A stretch of DNA of 64,000 nucleotides from Microvelia longipes (lineage: Eukaryota; Arthropoda; Insecta; Hemiptera; Veliidae), in NCBI GenBank assembly GCA_018340805.1, contig JACMZG010000008.1, forward strand, positions 76,284,416 through 76,348,415, given 5' to 3'. Under the pieces are notes generated by a model. It was not told the DNA's origin, made no database searches, and was given only the letters and a program-made list of their open reading frames with translations. This document shows positions 54,960 through 64,000 of the stretch, one piece after another. The stretch's first letter is position 1. Every line of letters begins with the position of its first letter. The translations under genes were made by a program, and so were the position numbers.

Positions 54960-55880
54960 ACTCTTGGTTTAAAATAGAGATAAAAAAATCGTATTTTATT
55001 TAAAGATCTTGATATCCGCGTGTGGCATACCATTAAATTTCATAGAATCCCCTCTGACTTTCAAAGTATAATTACAGGTTAGTCAGTGCCGAGATATTTT
55101 TGGAATTCCTTAACTCCTCTTGAAAGGCACCGGACGATGTTAAGGGCGAATTTTTTTTTGTAAACGATTTCGGTTTAGAATTAAAATGAAATATTCAAGT
55201 TTTTACCTATTAAGTTTTTTTAAGAAGTTCAGGTATATTAAGCATAAAAAGGTGAATGGTTTTTATTGTTCGTAATATGGTTGATTTTGAAGTTCTATCT
55301 TGGTTGTTATTCCATTTTTAAACTCATCTTCTTGTAACTGCTTCTTATTTTGTCGTAATGGTTCTTCATATCCTGTTCTTCAAAAAAAAATGTATACACA
55401 TTTGTTCACTTTTATATACGGATCTGTTATTCTGAAGTGAATAATTTAGAAACTATTTTTTAAGCATTTTATATTTATGATTCTCTGAGCCCTTCTTTTT
55501 TTTGGATATTGAAGTTGAGGTTGTAACTACAATTTCTAATTGTGTGGACATCGAAAAGTTTACAGATGCTTATATCAAGTCTCGAATGAATTGTAATTCC
55601 ATGAATTGCCAATTCATAGTAACAATTACGTTAGATCTAACCCGAGCTTAGCTATTTGTATCATTATACTAATAATTTACAATTCGATTTTTGTTAAATG
55701 CTAAGTTCGAATCCTATTTTTAATCAGGTAATTTTAATTTTTTATAGATCTTTCAAATTCGATAAAAAAATCATCCAGCTAATTTACACTGGTTGCAATG
55801 AAATTATCTTTCATTGCACTTAACCAATTATAATTTTTTCCAGAGTTAATGCTTATTTTAATGACTAATTATATCGATAT
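54960..55880. other. Unassigned sequence
   Basis: A stretch near 55005-55150 (ATATCCGCGTGTGGCATACC, CCTTAACTCCTCTTGAAAGG) is less AT-rich and may be a repeat. No exon recognised. Confidence 0.35.
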
Positions 55881-55885
55881 CTCTG

Positions 55886-56000
55886 GTTAAACTATCTAAA
55901 AAACAAAATGGGTTCAGATTGGTTATAAAACCAACCTGGTTCCTTTCTCATTTAGTTACTTTGCTTATTAGAATTAAGCGAATTCTCAATGAGGAATAAA
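55886..56000. repeat. Inverted copy of 40855-40970
   Basis: Shares TTGGTTATAAAACCAACCTG and GAATTAAGCGAATTCTCAAT in reverse orientation. Confidence 0.8.
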
Positions 56001-56282
56001 ACTTTTGAGGTCCTACATAGGCTATGTAGGACTAAATACTTCGCTAGCCAAGCGAATTTCCTTTGGAGTGCTTAATTTTTTGCTTAACTCTCCATTTATT
56101 TCTTGAGATAGTTCATGCATTATAATCTAATCAGTAATAATTTTTTCCTGGGGTTCCCAAATAAAACACATAAAACTATCTTATTCACTTCCAAATATTA
56201 AGACCTTTTGATTCTTGAGCTTTAATTTAAGCTTTAATGACTTGAGTGAATTAACGAGGGTGGGTCAAGATGTTACAAACAT

Positions 56283-56578
56283 AGATATATATTACTATTA
56301 GTTGAATTTCGAAACATCGGAAAAATAAACTGACCACCTTCGACAATCTATATAATCAAATAAACGGAACAAAATTACTGTAGCTTATATACTAGATCGT
56401 TTAAAATATAAATTAATACACAAAAATGTGTGGAAAGCCGTAAGCAGTTGATTGTTTATAACCTTACCTTAGAAGAGGTTTCAATGAGGTCGCACATAGG
56501 CCCTGAGAGCCCCAAAATGATGTTTCAGAACTCTTTATTCATTGAGATAGGCTATGCCCCACTATTATATATCTCTGT
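56283..56578. mobile_element. CATAGAG MITE, copy 5
   Basis: Starts CATAGATATATATTACTATT, ends TATTATATATCTCTGTG. TSD GTTACAAA/GTTAGAAA (one mismatch). Contains TAAACTGACCACCTTCG, AAGAGGTTTCAATGAGG and GATAGGCTATGCCCC. Confidence 0.83.
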
Positions 56579-56579
56579 G

Positions 56580-57225
56580 GTTAGAAATTAATAAGGTAAT
56601 TTCATTCGATGTAAAGAAACCAAACGCAGGTTATAACCTGACTTTTTTTGAATGATGTGTGACGTCATTGCTGGAATAGGCGGTTAACATTGAAAATTCT
56701 TTATTTATTCCTGTGATGTTGATAATTCTGGACTATAACCTAACGTGTAAAAAAATAATTTCATTCATAAAAACCCTCTAATTTAATATCTTTTAGCTTG
56801 GGTTTCTCCCATAGGGGAATTGAAATAGAATGTGGGTTTCCCCTGAAAAATCCTTAAAAATGACTTACTAGCCCATGTGTTACTCATCAGACTATAATGT
56901 AATAACTGACAAACCTTGTTATTGAGCAAGGAATTAAACAATACAAAGGAATAATTCGCTGGGCCAGTGCCCTTTGCCCCAAAATTGTTTATCCTTTCAG
57001 CGAAGTATAGTTTAGTCTTATTGAGTCCGGACTAGTTACTATTGATTCAGAGCGCCAAGACATATAAAGGCCTTTTTCCCGGAGAAAAATTGTAACCCTT
57101 AATTTTTTTTATTAAAGTTTTATAACGACCTGGGTTTCAAGACGGTTTACGTCCTCCCCAAGGTTGATTTATGTTCCTAATATAATTTAAACATATTAAT
57201 GTGTTCGAAAGTTCACCCAGACACA
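56580..57225. other. Unassigned sequence
   Basis: No coding exon, RNA or bounded element recognised; moderately AT-rich. Confidence 0.35.
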
Positions 57226-57234
57226 CACACATAT

Positions 57235-57315
<81 letters not shown>
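57220..57315. repeat. (AC)n/(AT)n microsatellite
   Basis: ACACACACAC then TATATA tract. Confidence 0.93.
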
Positions 57316-57329
57316 ATTATTTTTTAATT

Positions 57330-58145
57330 TTTATTATTAAATTTTATTTTTATATTTATTAAAAAAGTACTAAAATTTATTATTTCTATTATTTATTATG
57401 TCAGACACATTTGAAACTGATTTTTGTCGTACTCCCGGATCTGATTCCCGCTATTTTACCTATTCCATTAGCTACTTTTTTTAAGGAAATTCGCCAAAAT
57501 TGTTTTATCTTAAGGTAGTTTGGTGGCTGCCTTACTTTCTGTAGTAAGTGAAGAAAATGAGAGTAAGAGTTAACACTGCCTCCGGGGTGAAGTTACTTGG
57601 CTTGCGAGGAGAAGCCAAGAGTTGTGGAAAGTTTAAATATAGCTTGATAAGGAAAAGGTTAAAACCTCTCTGAGAAACTAATTAGATCTTCTCGCCTAGT
57701 TTTAAACCCCTACACTTGGCTACACTCGCTGCCTTTACAGCACTTGTTACTATTTCACTAGTGCTAGTACTATCCCACTCGAGTTTAGTGCTTTACTCTT
57801 CTCATAATGAACCCCTTTACACTTTAATATTGTGTTAACCTTACTCTTTCAACAATCCTTTTTTAAGTAATTCTAAAAATGTTACTTGCACGTATGTTTT
57901 AGGTAAAGAACTTAAATGTACTCTGCTTTAATAATTTCCTATGGTACTTTTTTCAATAAAGAACGTGAGTTCTCAATTGTTTAGGGAGCAGTAATAAAAA
58001 AACTCAATAAAAATTCATTTTTACGTATTGAAGATAACTTTTAAACCCTTAATACTTTTATTGTCTGTCCTACTTCACATCTCTAAGTTGTCTCTATTTT
58101 GCTTGCTCATTTTTCGATTTATAAACGAATGCTCACAATCGTATT
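57330..58145. other. Unassigned sequence
   Basis: 57395-57500 resembles 41515-41640 (GTCAGACACATTTGAAACTG / CATCAGACTTCTGAAACGG; both followed by GATTTTTGTC and AAATTCGC-AAA), again directly after an (AT)n tract. The remainder has no recognisable feature. Confidence 0.45.
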
Positions 58146-58148
58146 TGC

Positions 58149-58392
<244 letters not shown>

Positions 58393-58433
58393 TAAAATGT
58401 TTAAAGAATATCACAATTGATGTATTTATGAGC

Positions 58434-58672
58434 ATTCACTCATATTAAATCATTAGTTGTTTTGACAGAGATTTTGTATATGTTAAACATGGTTAATATT
58501 TAATACACTTGAGTTTAAAAAAAAAATATATTTAAATTGTCAAAGTACTCTGAAGATGACTAAGTAATAGTCGAAACCGGTCAGTTTTCTTTTTATGTAT
58601 TGTGGTTTGACAATTTAAATATTTTTTTTTTAAACTCAAGTGTATTAAATATTAACCATATTCACTCATATT
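58434..58672. mobile_element. Hairpin element with hammerhead-like loop, 13-bp TSD
   Basis: Direct repeats ATTCACTCATATT at 58434-58446 and 58660-58672 bound a 213-bp insert. Arms about 58491-58542 and 58610-58659 are reverse complements (TAATACACTTGAGTTTAAAA). A single plus-strand hammerhead-like motif sits in the loop. The head AATCATTAGTTGTTTTGACA is shared with the element at 36481. Confidence 0.85.
58547..58585 (+). ncRNA. Hammerhead-ribozyme-like motif
   Basis: ACT-CTGAAGA-U-GAC..GTC-GAAA-CCGGTC-AGT. Core CTGAAGA (58550-58556) and GAA; stem I 3 bp (58547-58549 with 58583-58585); stem II GAC/GTC; stem III the palindrome ACC-GGU; unpaired C58582 completes a GUC cleavage triplet. Same geometry as at 44370 and 52926 with other base pairs. 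Confidence 0.6.
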
Positions 58673-58689
58673 GTATCTTACTACGTATA

Positions 58690-59355
<666 letters not shown>

Positions 59356-59518
59356 AATTAAAATTTTTTAACTGTTTATTTTTACATGCGCATGCGCAAA
59401 CATTGAGCATTATTGATCATAGTTAATACCTGAATGGACAGTTCAGATTAAAACGGATTTCGGTACGAAGTGTGTCTGATGATGTACTAGATAAATTAAA
59501 AGATTTTCATATTTTGAG

Positions 59519-59900
59519 TATGCGAACGAATCGAATCCGATAAGGTAAGACAAAGTTTATTTTGAGTGCGAACGAATCGAATCCGATAAGGTAAGACAAA
59601 GTTTATTTTGAGTGCGAACGAATCGAATCCGATAAGGTAAGACAAAGTTTATTTTGAGTGCAAACGAATCGAATCCGATAAGGTAAGACAAAGTTCATTT
59701 TGAGTACAAACGAATCGAATCCGATAAGGTAAGACAAAGTTTATTTTGAGTACAAACGAATCGAATCCGATAAGGTAAGACAAAGTTTTTTGAGTACAAA
59801 CGAATCGAATCCGATAAGGTAAGACAAGTTTATTTTGAGTACAAAATCGAATCGATAAGGTAAGACGAGTACATCGAATCGATAGGTAAGACAAAGTTTC
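59519..59900. repeat. 46-bp minisatellite
   Basis: About 9 units of GCGAACGAATCGAATCCGAT, AAGGTAAGACAAAGTTTATT, TTGAGT. The first six are nearly identical and the last three lose bases. Every unit contains the donor-like AAGGTAAGA. Confidence 0.94.
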
Positions 59901-59904
59901 TAAA

Positions 59905-60360
59905 TACCTCCATTCCCAATTTGCTTAAATCACTCATTATATCTCCTTTCCTATAATTAAATTTGTTAAATTAAGTTGGTACTGTTGAATCAAAAATTGC
60001 AAAAATCGCGTGCTGCGCCTTAGTAGTTATGATTAAAATATCTGTCTGCTGTTGACTGCTCTTAATAGCATGTTTTTACTACATTTTTTTTTTACTTTTG
60101 TCCCCAAGTCCCAGTATCAATCAACCTTTTGTGACAACTTAATGAAACTATATTTTCTTTACTTTTATTTTTGTTCTTATTTCCTTTTAAAATCTTATAA
60201 AGTAAAAAATAAAAACTATTTATTTATTTAATTAAAACATGTTTAACAAACTAAATTATAATTACTAAAGTTATTTTTATGATAGGGGTTTATTGATTTA
60301 TGTTTTGATTTCAATTAATTCTCTCTAGGACATGTTGCTTATTTAAAATGTTTTTGTATT
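59905..60360. other. Unassigned AT-rich sequence
   Basis: Nothing recognisable. Confidence 0.4.
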
Positions 60361-60364
60361 TAAT

Positions 60365-61205
60365 TAAAACATCGGGTACGGGGTACCTCCTAACTTTTCC
60401 TTTTTCACATGGGAATCGCTACGTTCATCCTCTAATAGGCTCACTTCTCTCATTCTTAAAATATACAATTCGTTAAATTTAAACTACAACACGTCTTGGG
60501 TCTCACTTTGCTCGTCCTCAGATAGTAAATACATCCGTTTCATTCCCAAAGGTCACCCATTCAGGCACTGACCCACCACGCTCGACGCTGCTTAACTATT
60601 ATGATCATGTATATACTTGTTGAAATGAAATAAAACTTAGTGTACTTATTTATTACGCAATGTTTTACACTTGTGCCGAATATCAACGCAATTGCATTAT
60701 TTTTCTGCCATTAAGCAAAAGTGTACGTACTTAAACAAAGACGGACACAAGTCGTTTGTTAAAAATTGAACTAATGATAATGTGTAATAAGATGAAACTT
60801 GGCACATATGCTAGTCTTAAATACTTTTTATACTTAAACATGGCTACATGCGTGCCGAATCTCAATCTGATCGCATCATTTTTTCGCGTTTTATGATTTT
60901 TATTATGGGTTAAAAATCATAATTTTTAAAATTACTTCATAAAAATTATATTCTGGCATCTTTTATTGTTTTAGCACAACTATACCTTTAGACTAATTTT
61001 GTATGGTATCAACTATCTAGCACAAAAATATTGGGAGCTACTACTATAACAAACACACATTCAGACAGAAAACTTGGTGAAAACCACTTAGGACGGATGA
61101 AATGGGGAAAGCACCTGAAACGGATATTTCCAGTAACATCCCGGTTTAGATTTTTTTGCAAACACAATACTTTTCCTATATACTACGGTATAAATGAGGA
61201 AAAGT
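60365..61205 (+). repeat. DR1 dispersed repeat, most complete copy
   Basis: Left end CGGGTACGGGGTACCTCCTA; blocks CTTTGCTCGTCCTCAGATAG, GGTCACCCATTCAGGCACTG, GATGAAACTTGGCACATATG, GGGAGCTACTACTATAAC, AAAACTTGGTGAAAACCACT; right end CAATACTTTTCCTATATAC then GGTATAAATGAGGAAAAGT. About 840 bp. No ORF, no clear TIR, no poly(A), so the class is undetermined. Confidence 0.8.
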
Positions 61206-61388
61206 AAAAGAAAAATCATTTATTTTATTTAGTAGTGTCAAATAATATCAACATTAATAAATTTAAACCATATCAGAGGTCGAACAACAATTAATGGACT
61301 CTGAAAGAGAGCGCTCTGTGTATTTTTAAGTTGTATTCGTATTAAAACATAATATTAATTTCAAGGCCTGGTAAAACCGCAATAATTA

Positions 61389-61820
61389 GTCATATTAAAA
61401 TAGGTTAAAATTAATTAAATAATGTTAGTCATATTAAATAGTGTTTAGTCGTATTAAAAATAGGTTATTAAATTAGTCATATTAAAATAGTGTTAAAATT
61501 AGTCATATTAAAATAGTGTTAAAATTAGTCATATTAAAATAGTGTTAAAATTAGTCATATTAAAATAGTGTTAAAAACGTCAATTAAAAGTTGTTAATTA
61601 GTCATATTAAAAGTGTTAAATTATCATATTAAATAGTGTGTTTAATTAGTCATATTAAAATAGTGTTAAATTAGTATATTAAAATAGTGTTAAAATTAGT
61701 CATATAAAATAGTGTTAAATTAGTATTTAAATAGTGTTAAATAGTTTAAATAGTCATATTAAAATAGGTTAAAATTAGTCATATTAAAATAGTGTTAAAA
61801 TTAGTCATATTAAAATTAAA
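61389..61820. repeat. 26-bp minisatellite
   Basis: About 17 units of ATTAGTCATATTAAAATAGT plus GTTAAA; noisy. Confidence 0.94.
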
Positions 61821-61839
61821 ATTTTCTTCTTGAATGTAT

Positions 61840-64000
61840 AAAATTGTATTATAAGCAAATATTGTTGAATCGTACACAATTCAATAATATTGAAATCGTA
61901 TTAAAATTGTATTATAGCGAATATTGTTGAAATGTACTACAATTTAAGTAATATTGCAATGTATAAATTTATTATAACGAAATATTGTTGAAATCGTACT
62001 ACATTCTAGTATATTGAAAGTATTAAATTGTATTTAAGCGAAATATTGTTGAAATCGTTCTACAATTCAAGTAATATTAAAATCGTATTAAATTGTATTA
62101 TAAGCAATATGTGAATCGTTCTACAATTCAAGGAATATTAAAACGTATTAAATTGTATTTAAGCGAAATATTGTTGAATCGTTTCTACATTCAATAATAT
62201 TAAAATCGTATTAAATTGTATTATAGGAAAATATTGTTGAAATCGTTCTACAATCAGTAATATTAAATCGTATTAAAATTGTATTATAAGCGAAATATTG
62301 TTGAAATCTAATCAATCAGTATATTGAATCGTATTAAATTGTATTATAAGCGAATATTTGAATGTACTACAATTAAGTAATATTGAAATCGTATTAAAAT
62401 TGTATTATAGCGAAATATTGTTGAAAATCGTTCTACATTCAAGTAATATTGAATGTAATAAAAGTATTATAAACGAAATATTGTTGAATCGTATTAAAAT
62501 TGTATTATAAGCGAAATATTGTTGAAATCGTTCTACAATTCAAGTAATATTGAAATCGTATTAAAATTGTATTATATGCGAAATATTGTTGAAATCGTTC
62601 TACAATTCATAAGTAATATTAAAATAGTATTAAAATTTGTATTATAAGCGAATTATTGTTGAAATCGTAACTACAATTCAAGTAATATTGTAATCGTATT
62701 AAAAATTGTTTATAACGAAATATTTGTTGAAAATCGTAACTAAATTCAAGTAATATTGAATTCGTATTAAAATTGTATTATATGCGAAATATTGTTGAAA
62801 TCGTCTACAATTCAATAATATTGAAATGTATTAAAATTGTATTATAAGCGAAATTATTGTTGAAATCGTTACCAATTCAAGTAATATTGAAATCGTATTA
62901 AAATTGTATTATAAGCGAAATATTGTTGAAATCGTACTACAATTCAAGTAATATTAAAATCGTATTAAAATTGTATTATAAGCGAAATATTGTTGAAATC
63001 GTACTACAATTCAAGTAATATTAAAATCGTATTAAAATTGTATTATAAACGAAATATTGTTGAAATCGTACTACAATTCAAGTAATATTAAATCGTATTA
63101 AAATGTATTATAAGCGAATATTGTTGAAATCGTTCTACATTCAATTAATATTGAAATCGTATTAAAATTGTATATATAGCGAAATATTGTTGAAATCTTC
63201 TACAATTCACAGTAATATTTAAAAATTGTAATAAAATTGTATTATAAGCGAAATATGTTGAAATCGTACTACAATTCAAGTAATATTGAAATCGTATTAA
63301 AATTGTATTATAAGCGAAATATTGTTGAAATCGTACTACAATTCAAGTAGTTATATTAAAATTGTATTATATGCGTAATATGTGAAATCGTTCTACAATT
63401 CAAGTAATATTTAAGAATGTATTAAAATTGTTATTATAAGCGAATATTGTTAAATCGTACGACAATTCAAGTAATATTGAAATCGTATTAAATTGTATTA
63501 TAAGCGAAATATTGTTGAAATCGTACTACAATTAAGTATTATAATCGTATTAAAATTGTATTATAAGCGAAATTTGTTTGAAATCGTTTACAATTCAGTA
63601 ATATTAACGTATTAAATTGTAATATAAACGAAATATTTTTCGTACTAATCTCAAAGTTAAGAAATCTAATAAATTGTATTATAACGAAATATTGTTGATC
63701 GTATTAAAATTGTATTATAAAGCGAAAATTGTTGAAATCGTACTATCAATTCAAGTATATTAAATAATATTAAAATTGTTTATAAGCGAAATATTGTTGA
63801 AATCGTACTACAATTCAAGATATTGAAATCGTATTAAAATTGTATTATAAGCGAAATATTGTTGAAATCGTACTACAATTTAAGTAATATTAAAAGTATT
63901 AAATTGTATTATAAGCGAATATTGTTGAAATCGTACTACAATTCAAGTAATATTAAATGTATTATAATTTATTATAAGCGAAATATTGTTGAAATGTACT
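61840..64000. repeat. 67-bp satellite array, continues past window
   Basis: More than 30 units of TTGTATTATAAGCGAAATAT, TGTTGAAATCGTACTACAAT, TCAAGTAATATTGAAATCGT, ATTAAAA. Single-base losses in most units; variants TTCTAC for ACTAC and TTAAAA for TTGAAA alternate. The array is open at the right edge. Confidence 0.96.

Noticed and set aside
59450..59480. Another hammerhead core (GTCTGATGATG)
   Set aside because: CTGATGA is present but no stem II partner or GAAA follows within range.

Overview
The window is a stretch of an AT-rich metazoan nuclear genome, most likely an arthropod or another invertebrate. The evidence is GT-AG introns of 0.2-6 kb, a recognisable animal gene split into small exons, non-LTR and copia retrotransposon relics, several MITE families with target-site duplications (TSDs), a tRNA-derived SINE, dense (AT)n microsatellites and many minisatellites. 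The sequence does not allow a species call. Nothing prokaryotic or viral is apparent.

Region 1-25.7 kb holds the 3' part of one gene on the + strand. I can place eleven coding exons (3405 to 25683), which together read as the C-terminal half of C2CD5 (C2 domain-containing protein 5 / CDP138). They run from the LPFLEYELYTQ segment, through the FFFIRE and ALGGNA-like (AIGGNA) blocks, to the terminal AQCLINVGGDAV segment and stop. The phases agree exon to exon. Two oddities stand out: one frame-breaking base in the first exon, and a GC-AG donor at 18596. The N-terminal C2 domain lies upstream of the window. The introns carry minisatellites (73, 60, 31, 85, 36 bp units), an RT relic, a hAT element with TSD, a TA-flanked MITE, a tRNA-derived SINE with TSD and several copies of a dispersed repeat family (called DR1 here).

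Region 25.7-32 kb has copia-like relics, an inverted-repeat element interrupted by an assembly gap (27794-28652), and two exons (29401-29444 and 31866-31985) of an unrecognised small membrane protein gene on the + strand. I found no later exon for that gene.

Region 32-64 kb appears to be repeats throughout: a 300-bp hAT-like MITE family (CATAGAG termini, 8-bp TSDs), DR1 copies, a dead LINE with RT and RNase H (49090-51580), minisatellites inside and outside transposons, long (AT)n tracts, and a 67-bp satellite running off the right end. Its most interesting content is a set of four short fold-back elements (near 36.5, 44.2, 52.6 and 58.4 kb), each bounded by exact 10-13 bp TSDs. They carry hammerhead-ribozyme-like cores whose three helices differ in sequence between elements while the pairing is kept.

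Many tandem arrays are riddled with single-base deletions while other arrays and the exons are clean. This looks more like uncorrected long-read consensus than biology, so short-ORF calls inside those arrays should be ignored.
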